Program-made: the position numbers and the translations under genes
In this document: positions 30,938 through 42,775 of the stretch, one piece after another
How positions within the stretch are numbered: position 1 is the stretch's first letter
Layout of the letters: each line of letters opens with the position of its first letter
Notes under the pieces: generated by a model
The model's database searches: none
Seen by the model: only the letters and a program-made list of their open reading frames with translations
Told to the model about the DNA's origin: nothing
DNA from: Oikopleura dioica
Taxonomy: Eukaryota > Chordata > Appendicularia > Copelata > Oikopleuridae
Assembly: GCA_907165135.1 (NCBI GenBank)
Contig: OU015568.1
Coordinates: forward strand, 1,000,501 to 1,064,500
Direction of reading: 5' to 3'
DNA: 64,000 nt

Positions 30938-33052
30938 AATAAAGAAGAAAAGCATCATTATTGACGTTCAAGTTCTTCGATCTGTCTGACTGATGATGGT
31001 ATTCGTTTCTGAATTCGCAGGTGCGGGAATGATGATTGAACGGTACCTAACGTGCTCGAATAATAGTTAGCGCGACTCGAGCAAATACCACAGCTGCAGG
31101 GTTTTCAAATTCCGGGGCCATGCATCTTTGCCAGAAAACATCGCTATTTTTTCTTGCGCTTACTCGAATTGCTTCAGATTGAGTCAGAGCCGACAAACGA
31201 TACGAAGCCCCTAGAATAGCAGTAAAGATGAGGAAATGCTGACAGGTCGGAATTCCTTCCGTCTCAACCTGTCAAAGGAGGAGTCTCCTTTGCGGTAATT
31301 GTGGACCGCGTCTGCTCAAATCTATTTTCGGTTTCTCCCCACCCAGAAACTATCGTTCACGGAAAATGCGTTTTTAATCTAAAAAAGCAGCAACCACTTA
31401 TCCAAGAGCTCGAGATAAGGTTTTTCATCGGAAGGTGGCAATTTACTTACCCGCGTGGCCGATTCAAGTGTCCCTTCCCCACCCTACCAAGAACTACAGC
31501 TCAACTCATTTCACTCCTGCATTTTCACGTCATTTTCAAATGAAAAGAAAAAGCTTGCAAATGGCAGAAAAGAAAATTGAGTGCCAAGATCAAAATTGTC
31601 AGACCTGTCCAAGGCTTAATCAGATTATGTTTACGTTTTAACCGGATTTCGACCACGTTTTCTGGCAATTTGAAATCGTTTACGTTTCAAAATTATTGTC
31701 GAAAAATTTACCTCAGGAAAAATAAAACCTCAAAATCGCGCCCTAAAAACACGCAGGTTCCATGTCCAGGTCAATTCGCACGAATTTCTTTGCAGAAAAA
31801 AGCGGATACACGACGTTTTCAGCATACCGACGTTTTCAGCAACCGACGTTTTCAGCATAACGATGTTTTCAGCGCCGCTGAATTCGTCGGTTTGCTGAAA
31901 ACGTCGGTTTGCTGAAAACGTCGTTTTTCACCTGAAAACGCGTGGGCGTTTAGAGAGGCAATCATTTTATCAAACTACATCTGAAAACGATATTTCCGTA
32001 AATCGTAAAATAACATAAAATCGATGTAATATTAATGAATCATTTACAAAAGATTATATTTAACAAAATTATTATTTTTATCTTTTTCAATATTGATTTA
32101 TCATTATTTTCATTGTTTTAAAACAGATTCACGAAACTAGATAATACGTTTATACTGTAAACTTTCTGGTGATTTATAGTGACTAATGATTATTATGATA
32201 ATAATGTATTAAGAAGTAATTTAGCTAATTCTTACATTTTTCTAAATAATGCATAATAATGTTTTCTAAATAATGCATTCTTAATGACTCATTTAGAAAT
32301 GCTTTTAAACTATTAACTAGCCAATTAAATTGCGAGAACCTCGCCTTTAGATCCATTTGGTTTGAAAATTTCGTTCCGGCAAACGCCCACGCGTTTTCAG
32401 GTGAAAAACGATGTTTTCAGCAAACCGACGTTTTCAGCAAACCGACGAATTCAGCGGCGCTGAAAACGTCGTTATGCTGAAAACGTCGGTTGCTGAAAAC
32501 GTCGGTATGCTGAAAACGTCGTGTATCCGAAAAAGCGGGCAAATCGTGAGCGCGTTGAGATAAAACCGTATTTTTAGAGGCGGGCCGAGGGTTTTAACTG
32601 AATCGCCAACCGGATCAGCTTTCAGATACAAATAGGTGCATCCCTAGTTTCACAAGTAGACAACGTGTCTGGCAAAATTGCGAAATTTTCCGGAAACTCA
32701 AGTGCTTTTTGGTCAAAAAGCTAAACTGAAATTTATTTGGGCGAAAATGCGATTTTTATTTATAAAAAAACACTAGACATTTTCCTTGATTTCATCACGA
32801 AGAAAAATGAAATCTACACTTTTAACCATAACACTTAGAGCAAAACCCAAATTCAAACTTAAGCTCGAACCCTAACCCTTCTTTTTTTATCAAATTTTCG
32901 CTGATAAGGACAGATTTGCCGTCATCTCGACTCAAAAATGAAGAGTTTTCAAAATCCAGTCTCTCGCGCGCCCTCCGCGCTTTTCATGAAACCTCCGTCT
33001 TCGAGGGATTCGCGCTCGACCGTTGTCTTTCAATTATTCTTTTTTCTGAAAA
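30938..33052. other. Intergenic, mostly repeat-derived
   Basis: Contains the foldback element at 31804-32528, a hairpin CAAAGGAG / CTCCTTTG at 31273-31292 and a short CCCTAA run near 32868-32880. Frames at 31301-31915 on the plus strand have no family signal and extend into the element. Confidence 0.5.
31804..32528. mobile_element. Foldback-type element with iterated terminal repeats, 725 bp
   Basis: The ends GGATACACGACGTTTTCAGC and GCTGAAAACGTCGTGTATCC are exact reverse complements and the arms extend about 150 bases each with few differences. Each arm consists of repeated CGACGTTTTCAGCA-type units, some inverted (TGCTGAAAACGTCG), separated by short variable steps, ending in ACGCGTGGGCGTTT / AAACGCCCACGCGT. 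The roughly 400-base centre is AT-rich and non-coding. Flanks read AAAAAG on both sides if the element begins at the preceding C, a possible short target duplication. Only fragmentary frames are present. Confidence 0.8.
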
Positions 33053-34762
33053 ATGAAAATCTTCAATTTTTTCTCGATTTCTTCGATTTTTGCAAATGAA
33101 GTGAGGACGTTTCAAAATGACATTTGCGAGGAGCCCGTTTGGATGAAATTGAATGGCAAAGAAGAGAGGTTGATTCAAAGCCAGTTTCCCGGACAGAGAA
33201 ATGTTCAACTCGAGATGCAGGAGCAGAGATGCAAGTTTTGTGGAGACGATTTGGTCGAAATGTTCAAGAGACGTTGTTGCGGAGCTTCAGGTAATTAAGA
33301 ACCCCCCCCTCCCCCGTCAACGATTTTCCTCAAAAAATCGAAAATCTCAAAACAGCCATATTTTGGCTTCTGAGTATGTCTGGAAGTTAAATTTATCATA
33401 AAAACTTGTTAGAAGCTCTTCTGGACCAATTAAAATCTAAAATATAGGCAAAATTGGGACTTTTTTGTCATTTTTCGTCAAAAAGTCCAATTTTCAAACG
33501 CGATTTTGAGGGTCTTAGAGTCGAGATAGACGCCCAAAAAATGAAGCCTCAAAATCGTTTTTTGACCTGTAGAATCCATTTCAAAATTTTGAAATTCCGA
33601 AAATAGATTTTTCGAAAATTGTTGACGGGAGGGGGGGGGGGTTCCTTAAAGCGATTAAAAAAATTAGTTCGAAAAATACCGCTAGAATATCTTATCTTAT
33701 TTCAGATGCAGAAAAGCTGATAGAATTTTAGATTTCATAGAAAATAAAAAGGCTTATGGTTTTTTTGAAAATAAAATGAAATGAAATGATGAGTACCAAT
33801 CATCTACCGTGGCAAAAATTTGATCTACGAGATAAAAATCTTCGTTATCTTTATCCTCTACCTAGTTCTCATGTAGATAAACTGAGTAGCGAAGATCATG
33901 ATAATATTCGATGTCAAATCTTCCGTTTCTGTACGAAGTACCTTTTTTTTAATTTGAATTTCGAGGCCACGCGGGTCGACAGATGAATTCCCATTTGAAT
34001 TTTCTTTTCAAACAAGGTCAAATAATATTCACTTTTCTTTTTTAGAAGAGCTCGTTGATCGGCTAAGACGCGATGTGCACATTGACGAATCGGACATTTT
34101 CAATCCCAGGTACATTTCTCTTCCACTTTTCTTGAATAACAAATTTGTTAGATTCATTCACACGCCTCCAGTTGAAAAGAGAAATCTCCAAGCTTCGAGT
34201 TGGAAGGGCCATGATTCGATTCACATCGAGCGACTTTCAGATGGATTCAAAATGGCGAAATGGGATGCCAATCAGTTTTTAAAGACTTGGAAACATACGG
34301 CGATCCCGAGAGCTGGCACAGGACTGGGTTTTTATAAGCCGACAGCGGACTTGAAGATAGTACCGCGAAGAGGATAAATTCAAGTTCATTTTCGCAGCTG
34401 ATTTTTCGATCCCCTGGATTGAGAATGAGAAAAAGGCGAAAAACAAGATTTTTTTCGTAACCATTTTTTTCTGAAAAATAAGATAGTGACACTCTTATTT
34501 AATAAATTACTTTTTAAAATTTCGAAAAATTAATAAAAGAAAACAAAAATATTTTTCAAATTTCGACTCGAATTTTCCCTCTTTCAGCGAAAAACCCGAA
34601 AAAGTCCGATCGTCCCTGTACAATGAGTGTTGTGGAGACTCCTCCTGTTCTTCTCAAAAAATCCTCGATTCTTCCATCAACCAAGAATGCTGCGGCGTCG
34701 GCTGCAGATACGAAGAGGTTCTAGAAACCTGCGGCGCTGTTAAATGGGTGCCAATGAAATAA
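33053..34762 (+). CDS. Insulin/relaxin-superfamily-like precursor, 229 aa
   Basis: Exons 33053-33290, 34046-34109, 34152-34364 and 34588-34762. A signal peptide (MKIFNFFSISSIFA) is followed by a B-chain-like segment CGDDLVEMFKRRC: Cys63 and Cys75 with the spacing C-x11-C and the CG-x-x-LV signature of insulin B chains. The last exon gives an A-chain-like segment ECCGVGCRYEEVLETC, with the A-chain spacing CC-x3-C-x8-C. Between them lies a long linker with basic sites. Extra Cys (C25, C60, C76 and an earlier CC pair in the last exon) are unusual. The last intron keeps frame only as GC-AG (34365-34587). Intron 1 carries a TTAA-flanked element starting 4 bases after the donor GTAA. AATAAA lies about 30 bases past the stop. 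Homology rests on Cys spacing and is moderate. Confidence 0.6.
33299..33645. mobile_element. TTAA-flanked non-autonomous element, copy 2
   Basis: TTAA at 33295-33298 and 33646-33649; ends GAACCCCCCCCTCCCCCGTC and GACGGGAGGGGGGGGGGTTC are inverted. The interior shares the same ordered blocks as 19731-20046. It occupies intron 1 of the insulin-like gene directly after the splice donor. Confidence 0.75.
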
Positions 34763-35129
34763 TGCCCTTTAAATTTTCTGTACATAAATTAAAATAAAAA
34801 GTTTCAAAGTTCAAAAACTTTTTTCTTTCTAAATTCCGCTGAGGGAGAAAAATGCAAATTTTCATCCAAGAAATCAGACACATGTCTCGTGGTCGAAATG
34901 AAAGAAAGACGCTCTGCGAAATTTTGCGGTCGGTTCGTGTAATTGGCGATTTTAATGAAGAAGCGAGACTCTTTTTTTTTATTCCCTAATGATATCATAT
35001 TTGGATGATTTTGAAAAAGGACTCAAGGAATTTATGAATAAGTGGGAATGAATTTTGAGCAATTATGCAGACATATATTACATATGATATGTATCACTAA
35101 TACAATATTAGGCAGACAGGTATTCAAGT
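34763..35129. other. Short intergenic interval between convergent 3' ends
   Basis: AATAAA for the insulin-like gene lies near 34793. No other feature is seen. Confidence 0.4.
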
Positions 35130-38100
35130 TTATAAGCTGCAGTAGTCAGGAGAAGTTATAAATGCAATAGGATAACAGACATTTACCCCTTGGTCAGCAA
35201 TAGCATCAGTCGATATAAGTTTCTCTTCCGCATCTTTTAAGGTTCTTTTATATTTTTGACCTTGAACTTTGATGTCCAGAATTAAAATTCTACAAGTAAA
35301 TATTTAAAACTTTATCGAGCGTCCTCGAAAACTGACAAAAATTATAAAGTAAAAACCTCGTCCTAAATTAATTCGTTGAATTAGGCTATGACTGTAACTG
35401 GCACTATAACTCGTTACTCCTGGAAAAACGAAGATCGTCCCATCAAGCAATATAACTGATGAAGAGTAAATTGGCTAAAATTAATAAAATATGATAAGAA
35501 AATTTTTTCAAAGTTCGAGAGAAATTTTCGACTAACGCGAAAGAGAATTCCAAATAAAAGCCAGGTATTGTTAATCAATCGCCAAATTTGTTTCAAGGTC
35601 TCATATCTCCAATTGTCATATCCTCCAATTGTCAAAAGACTTCCAGAAGACAGGCCGACTAAAGCAGACTTCTGAATGCACCTATATTTTGCTCAAAATA
35701 AACTTTTTCAGGATGAAGAAAACCTTGGATGCGGCGTGAGATAAATCCAACTAGAATTAATTAATGTCTCTACTGAGCATTTTCTATTTTTTTGCCCAGC
35801 AACAGCTGTTGGTCGACCATTATAAAGACCCAGACCACCGTTGAAATGATCCATCTTTGTTTCTGGTATTTTTGAACTCAAGATTCCATTGAATTGCTCG
35901 CAATTTGTGCCCTTTTCCGGCCAGCCGAAGCAAATTATTGCTAAAATGCTATTCAATCTAGATTAAAGGACTTCAACCTTTGTCTCCTTCTTGAACGGTT
36001 ACCGCCGCATGTCCATATTGAAAATAATTAATCAATCTAACTTTTAATTCCTTGAATATACATCCGTCTAACCGCGCAATCTACAAGAGAATGATATTTT
36101 TTCTTCCTTCATTTTGCCTACTCTTTTTCCATAAGACTCGCCACCAAAAACGTGCACCTTGCCACTTATGATTGCGAGTCTTGACTCATAAGTATACCGT
36201 GAAATATGAGCAGATTCGCTTTCTGGAGGGTTGACAGATATTTCTGTCTTTCTCGACGCATCAGTTTGTAACAGGTAGGGTTTGTACTTCTCCGTCAAGC
36301 CGAATGATGTCATGTGAGGTAGAATAACAGTAATTTGTCGAGGGTCCACATAAGAATAAATAAAGTTTTTGATCATGACTTTTCGCATTTTTTTAAAAAC
36401 TCTTATTCTTTTGTCTTGAACATAATCAAGACCAATCAGTTCAATTCTACCGACATCTTCTTGAAGAATTTCCTCGCACCAATCTTTGCACCAATCTTTT
36501 TCTCGACACCATCTTTGACCGCAATTTCGTTTTATCTTGTCGACATCCTCCGTAGTTTTTGGCTTCTTCTTCAAAACTTTAAGCACGGTGGTTGCTAATG
36601 TCCGATTTGTGGTAATAATAAGCTCAATATCTGCAGTTGCCGTTGAATTTGAATCGAGAATGAATCGTTGTTGAAGAAAATCAGAGTCAATCCAAAGCGA
36701 ATTATTTCGAAAAAATCCAAGATTCAAGAATGTCTTTCCGTCATAAAATTTCATAAAAAACGTTTCGATAACTTGCGTTTTGGCTTTTTCCTGAAAATTT
36801 AAGCCCTTTTTTTCATCGAATTTGGCTCACCTCAATTCTTGTCTGAAAGCTGATTTTTTCTGTTCCATTTAATTTCAATTCAAGAGAGCAAATATGTTTT
36901 AATTCTTCCAGCGAAGAAAAGAACTTATCAGGAATAATTGTCTTTTTATAAGATGCGCGGTAAATCGAAATTGCTGACTTTGGAAAGAGTTTTATATGGA
37001 AAACAGCGTTTTTCGCAAAAGCCGGGAAAATGTCATCATGGAAGGCAAAAGAAGGGTTGCTCGTAACAAGAATTTTCTTTTCAGGTTTTTGTTGAACAAA
37101 ATCAATTTCGATCATGTCTTTTTGTAGAGGATAAAAAATTTTGAACTTTTAATTTGCATTTTTATCAAGTTTTTATCCGGTCCAAAATCGAATTCGATCT
37201 CAAATGTTGCATCAAAGACATAATTTTGAATGAAAATCCGATCATTCGTGATTACACCATGACAAAAATATTCGCATTCATCGTTGTTGTTCCCAATTTG
37301 ATCAGTGTAAGACAGATCATTTGGGGAAAATAAAGCGGAAAAGCAAACCGCCATTTCTTCGTATTTGACAAGTGATCCGATCCACTCGCTGCCAACTGTC
37401 AAAAAGTTTCCATCTGCCTCCAACAACAAGGAATATTGAGTATTAGAGAGATCCACGCTTCTTGTCACGAGAATAAGAACCAGCCGCTTAATGTCAATCT
37501 TTTCAGAACTTTTTTTTTTGGCAAAGAAAACTGGTTTTAATGACAAATGAGTCCCTCTCAATGGTATGACGTGAACGGGCTCAAGATCCCTGTATATTGC
37601 CGGCAACGCTATCTCATCTTTTTTCCACCCTTTTTCATGAAAGGAGTCGTTATTTGTTCTTATTTTCGTGGAAATTTATAAAGAAATTTGAAAGACGACT
37701 CCCCTTTCCAAAAATTTCGCTTCTTCTTATTGTATTCAGTGCGATAGTTGTCGAAAGCTTAATCCAGTATTCTCCAAGCCTAACACTCATCAGATAGAAA
37801 GTTCCTTTGAAGCTGATAGAGGACATTTTCGCGTTGAAATGATTGCTTGCTATGAAACCCTGAGCCACTTCGAAGCGATTGTTATTATAATCAGGAGCAA
37901 AGAAGTAGCATTTATCTGATCTTCCAGTTGGAGAGCTTTGACTGGTCGAAAACAGAACTCATAATAATTTGAAAAGATTGCTTTGACCATTTACAAATAA
38001 CAACGACTGAGAAGATTTTCTTGTCATTCTCTTTTTGACGGATCTCGATTTGATGAGTTCCTATTGATGATCCGAAATGAAAAACGAAGAAACCGCTGAA

Positions 38101-39569
38101 AAATAAAAGAAATATTAACAAACATTGAAGTATGCTCACATTCCACGGAGTCGATTGACAATAAAGACCGAGTCATTAGCCTCATCGATGATCATCAAAT
38201 TGCCTTTTACATCGACCAGGAAATGCTTGTTATTCAGAAAAGTTGCACCACTTGACTTTTTAGAATTTTTGCCAAGTGAGATATTTTATATTTTTTTAGA
38301 AAACATTATTTTTTTTTTGAAAAACTCCTTCATAAAAGCCAAAAAAATAAGGAGCTTCAATGTGAGCTTTCTTTCTTTTCCCAGTCAAATCATAAAGAAC
38401 AATTGGAAGTTTTCTTGTTTTCGGTGGATTATTTGACCACCGACCAGTTATTCTTTCGAGCAGTAAGGGATTGTTTGTTTTGTTGTCGAAATTTGACTCG
38501 GTTGTCGTTTCGTGCGGTAGAGTCGTCTCGGTTGAGGTTAACTCAGTTGACATCACCTCAGTTGTTGGTGAGAAAGTTGTTGACGTAGTCGGATTATTTT
38601 TTGACTTCTGAAGATCAAAAACAGGAACCATCTTTTGAATCGAGCCCATTTTCTCACATTCATAGAATTGGCAGGGACACCCGTTTTTGCAGTACTTTTG
38701 AGTGGGGCAAACTTCTCCGGCAGAATCAAATGATCTAGTAAGCTCGAAGCAGATTGACTCGCAAGGAGAAATTGGGTAAGTCCTCATTGTCTCCAAAACG
38801 AGGGTCTTTGAACAAAGATGGCGGCAAATTTTCTGATCGTAAAACTTTTTCTTTTTACAGCGGCGCAAATTGAGTTCGTTTTCTTCTTCGGTGAAGTCAA
38901 ATTGTGTTTTCCCTTCTCGCTTGAGTTCCGTTAGCGGCTCAGGAAGAATGAACTCCTGCGTTTCGTAGCATTGTTTCATCAGATGTCCACAATAATCCAT
39001 CGTTTCGATTTGAACGCATTTTTTATAATTTCGATGACAAGTCGAAGTCAAAAAAGTCGTCACACCTCGAGATTTCTGTAATGAGTACCAATTCGCTAGA
39101 AATCTCAGTAAAAGAATAATCTTCTCAGAAAACTTACTGATAAGCATAATTGTGATCCAAAAGAGAGAACCCATTCCAACATACCAGCTTTTTTGCTGCG
39201 TCGTTGCAAATCCATGCCGAGTTACTCTCATCAGCGGTCTCGATCTTTCCTTGTAGGTAACATTCTTCAAATCCTGCTTTCTTGTGTTGATGCTTCGAGT
39301 TGACAAAATGTCTTTTGCAAACAAATAAACCTTGCCGTCTTTTTGTTTGAGAATTCCAAGACAGTGACAATCCATACACTTAATTAAAATAAAAAAAAAA
39401 TTTTCCTGATTCTGAAAACCTCGACTTTTGTGTGATGCAAATTAAAGAAAATCTCTTTGATACCACCAGTCATAATCGACTTTTCTCTGAAATTCTTGAA
39501 AAAGTAAGTTGAAAAGAAAATTAAAGTGAAAATGAATTCTAGATAAAAGTAAAAAGTAAAAGTCATCAT
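35130..39569 (-). CDS. Large extracellular kelch-like protein with Cys modules and Thr-rich linker
   Basis: The start at 39569 gives a hydrophobic leader (MMTFTFYFYLEFIFTLIFF). Exons separated by about 40-60-base introns then encode KDGKVYLFAKDILS, a Cys-rich stretch with KYCKNGCPCQFYECEKM, a Thr/Ser-rich linker (TTSTTFSPTTEV), a second Cys stretch (NCGQRWCREKDWCKDWC), then kelch-like segments GKVHVFGGESYGKR, ICFGWPEKGTNCEQFNG, SLLTIGGYDNW and DGTIFVFPGV, ending PDYCSL at 35130. The last three segments and the C-terminus align one-to-one with the gene at 51280-52841 (ICFGTDS, MITIGGHNGF, SSVYIFGGY, EDFCSI), so the two are paralogues; this one has a much longer N-terminal half. The individual junctions in 36.0-38.3 kb were not all resolved. 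Confidence 0.7.
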
Positions 39570-40101
39570 TCAAAATGAACCAAAACGGAGGCAAAAGTGT
39601 CAAAAAGTCAGACCAAGGAATGACGAGTTTTCCCATGAAAAACTGGTTTTATCATCAAAAGTTCAGTCAGTTTCGCTCTTGAAGAAATTGGACTTCTAGC
39701 ATTGACTGGTGCAGTTCCTGCGTAATGCTCTTGTTTATATGATTACCATGGCGAAAAACCACAAAGCGGTGTCTCGTAATATGGGCCCCCAACGGCACAG
39801 GCTTTCTTGTACCTAGTCATGTTCAAAGTATTATCGCAACCAAAATGTTATCCGGTACATGAAACATTGGCTTGTTGGAACAAAAACATGGAATCATGAA
39901 CAAGATAACGATAAAATAATTAACTGAAGACTTCAACAAGAGATGACCTAGATTTCCTATCATTCTGGGCATTTATTTCTGATTAAAATAACAGACAGAG
40001 AAAACTACTGAGAAAACGATTTTGTAAACAGAAGAAAGAAGTTCACAGTGTTGAAGACCCTACCAAATTAATTGCTGAACAGAATTTTTCTGGCCTTATT
40101 C
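39570..40101. other. Intergenic
   Basis: No gene recognised. About 120 bases around 39775-39900 resemble 43240-43385 (TGAAACATTGGCTTGTTGG versus TGGAACATTGACTGTTTTG, both followed by AACATGGAA and ATGAACAA). Confidence 0.35.
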
Positions 40102-40691
40102 TTAGTTCGCAGCGCATCCGAGTTGCTTGAATTTATTGTTCAAAAGCATCTTGCGCTGTCGATGAAGGAGTCTTCTCATTTTGATTGGAGCCCATTCGTT
40201 TCTTTGCTGGGGAGTGAGACCATCCATGCAGACGAAAGCTCTTTGGTAGCTCAGGAGAGACGAGATAAGGTCATTGATCGACTGGCAGATGTCGTTCTCG
40301 TCGAAAACCGAAGGGACGAAGTCGGCAGGATTCCCAGAACCGGCATATTTGTCGCATGGGGTGGTAGATCGCAACGCAAAGTTTTGCACTTTGGCTATGA
40401 GTCTGTCAATAACTTTACCCTTTCGGACTGGGGGGATATTCTTGTTCTCATAGGCGGCCAAAACACCGTTGTAGAGATTGATGCCGGTTTGTTGGACCGA
40501 GGCCCAAGCAGCGGTTGCTTCATCAGAAACCTGTTGGCCAGAAGCAGCTGCAGCGAGGACAATTGGAAGAACCTGAATAAAGTTTTAAAAGAGTGATTTA
40601 AACAGATCTCTCTTGATTTTTGAAGAAAACCCCAATTTATGAGGCTTTTTCGCGAAAAATCCAAAGCAGAGAAAAATAATCGTACCTTCAT
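40102..40691 (-). CDS. Secreted protein, 158 aa, family unknown
   Basis: Exon 1 (40686-40691) holds only ATG AAG; exon 2 (40102-40572) continues in frame, giving the signal peptide MKVLPIVLAAAASGQ. The mature part has the acidic/aromatic segment SDEATAAWASVQQTG, four Cys (in TTPCDKY, DICQSI, FVCMDG and LGCAAN) and a basic RRLLHRQRKM stretch near the C-terminus. No family recognised. The 174-aa plus-strand frame at 40072-40596 is its antisense shadow. A two-codon first exon is common in signal-peptide genes of compact genomes. Confidence 0.75.
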
Positions 40692-41250
40692 TTTGTTTTC
40701 GAGTAAGAAATACTTTCTCTCGCAAATGATGAATTGGACGAGGAAAAACTGAATTTAAACAATGAAAATAATCAACCGCTTGGTGTGCTCAAGAGCGCCG
40801 TCCGTATTAACGAAATACTAACTCCGCACTACGTGATGAAAGCGCAACTTCAGCCATTCTATACGTCTTTTCTATGCAGCCATATATAGAATCGGTCAGC
40901 TCAGCTGCGCTATGGGGAATTTTTATGTGAATCCCGCTACGCTGAGCTAAATTTACAAGTCAGCTCCGCTATCTGAGATAGCCTATCTCTGCTATAGAAA
41001 AATTTAAAAAATTTTTAACTCTTATTTTTATTTAATTTCGAAGACAATTTTTTTAAATCTTGTTGATACCAAGACAATTTTTATGCAATAATGCGATAAA
41101 AGTTCTATCATAGAACGATATTTAGGTAAAAATTTTTATTGATGCTCAAAAAAAGAACACTTGGTTATGCGCGAAGAATCCGCAGAAGTTGTTAAGATCC
41201 CCCCACTGAGCATTTTCATTGCAACCATTCTTGGTCAGGTCGAGTTAAAC
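40692..41250. other. Intergenic
   Basis: Includes TCAGCTCAGCT and GCTGAGCT runs (40896-40980) reminiscent of the GAGCT tract at 13427-13932. No gene is seen. Confidence 0.35.
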
Positions 41251-41690
41251 GGTCATACGTGGTCAATCTTCGGGGTAGGGATCCCGAAGAATAGACGATT
41301 TTAAATACGCTTAATCTTCGGGGTAAAATCCCGAAGAGCTACCGATAAAAAATGCGGTCAATCTTCGGGGTCTCGAAAATCCGGAGACGAAGAATAACCG
41401 ATCAACATTGTGGTGAATCTTCGGGGTCAAAAAAAACTTTGAAGATGAATACTTATAAAAGATCAGCATATTTAATTTTTCTATAGTTTTTCCTGCTATG
41501 AATCATAGCATATGATAAACTATCAAACAAATAGAAATCCGATGTTATAAATTTCAATAAATTTATGAATGAATAATAATGAACAATAATTTAATGAATA
41601 ATATCTAATAAAAGTGGCCGATATTTCTGACCAAAATTGAGGGATTTTCGAATAAAAAAAGTTCGTCCTAAAGATTGAAAGCCAATTAAC

Positions 41691-42546
41691 GAGTGGTCGT
41701 CATTTGCCCAAGTCGTCATCTGCCCAAGTCGTCATCTGCCCAGGTCGTCATCTGCCCAACTTGGGCAAATGACGATCTCGGGTGAAAGACGATCTGTAAT
41801 TGAATATTTATTTGAAAAAAGCTTTTCTGTAATTCACAGGAACGGACTCATCACTGTCCAAGTCCGGAAGTCCGGTCCATATATTTTAATAGCAAAGACT
41901 TACTCAATTACTAATTGACAATTAGGCCTCGATTTTCTAAAAAATATCCTGAAATTCAGAGTATTCTACTCTTCCATACTTATAACTAGCTTCCGGAGGA
42001 GATTCATAACTTTTCTCTTCTTTTCAAAAGTTATTACTCAAGTTCAAATGTGAACCGAGACTCGGCTGCCGATTCACTCGGCCCGAGTACCCTCGGTTCC
42101 ACTGGGACTGTTCCACTTCGACATTTTAATTCAATCAATTCAAACAAAATTTCATTCAAAGTTCAGACTAAACACAAAACCGACTTTAGCACCTTTTTCC
42201 GGCGCCAAGCGTCAGCAAGGCGTATAGGTACGCGCAGTTTATTTAGAATAGGCTATTGTTGGCGAAAACTCATTACACCTTGCTTAGCGAAACGATGCTA
42301 ATGTCCCAGATGAAATTGTTTTCTCAACAAAAACTGTCGAATTTGAACTGATAAGAGGTCAACTTCCTGCGAGTAGTCTTCTTGCAAGTAGTCAGTTTAA
42401 CTTTTATCTTGCTGCATTTTTCTTAAATTTTGAATTCAATTGCATCGTCATTCACCCAGGTCGTCATTTGCCCAAGTTGGGCAGATGACGATCTTGGGCA
42501 GATGACGACTTGGGCAGATGACGACTTGGGCAAATGACGACCACTC
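41691..42546. mobile_element. 8-bp-TSD element with iterated terminal repeats, nested in the MULE-like element
   Basis: Ends GAGTGGTCGTCATTTGCCC and GGGCAAATGACGACCACTC are exact reverse complements, and the arms of about 105 bases repeat GTCGTCATCTGCCCAA four times before an inverted unit. The element is flanked by a perfect 8-base duplication CAATTAAC (41683-41690 and 42547-42554). The 8-base target fits hAT-type or related superfamilies. The interior has no transposase. Confidence 0.85.
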
Positions 42547-42672
42547 CAATTAACAACTCTATTATTGAAAGTTTTAAACAGTTAACTATTTTAAAAGAAG
42601 AAAATCATCAAATCTGATTGTCCCTTACCTCGGGGCTCCGCCCCTCGGTCCTAAGATGCCGGGGTCTAGTCT

Positions 42673-42775
42673 AGGGTTACTTAGGGTTACCTTCGGTAAC
42701 CCTAACTAACCCTAGCCTATCCCCCTCGGGTAATTTGTTCCGTCATTTTTGAAGGTGCCACCTAACCCTAACCTT
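42673..42775. repeat. Interstitial telomere-like runs with a hairpin
   Basis: CTTAGGGTTACCTTCGGTAACCCTAACTAACCCTA forms a hairpin (GGGTTACC / GGTAACCC) of telomere-type units, and CCTAACCCTAACC follows about 60 bases on. It lies in the right half of the MULE-like element. Confidence 0.5.

Noticed and set aside
40072-40596. 174-aa plus-strand frame
   Set aside because: Antisense to a secreted-protein exon that has a signal peptide and in-frame two-codon first exon.
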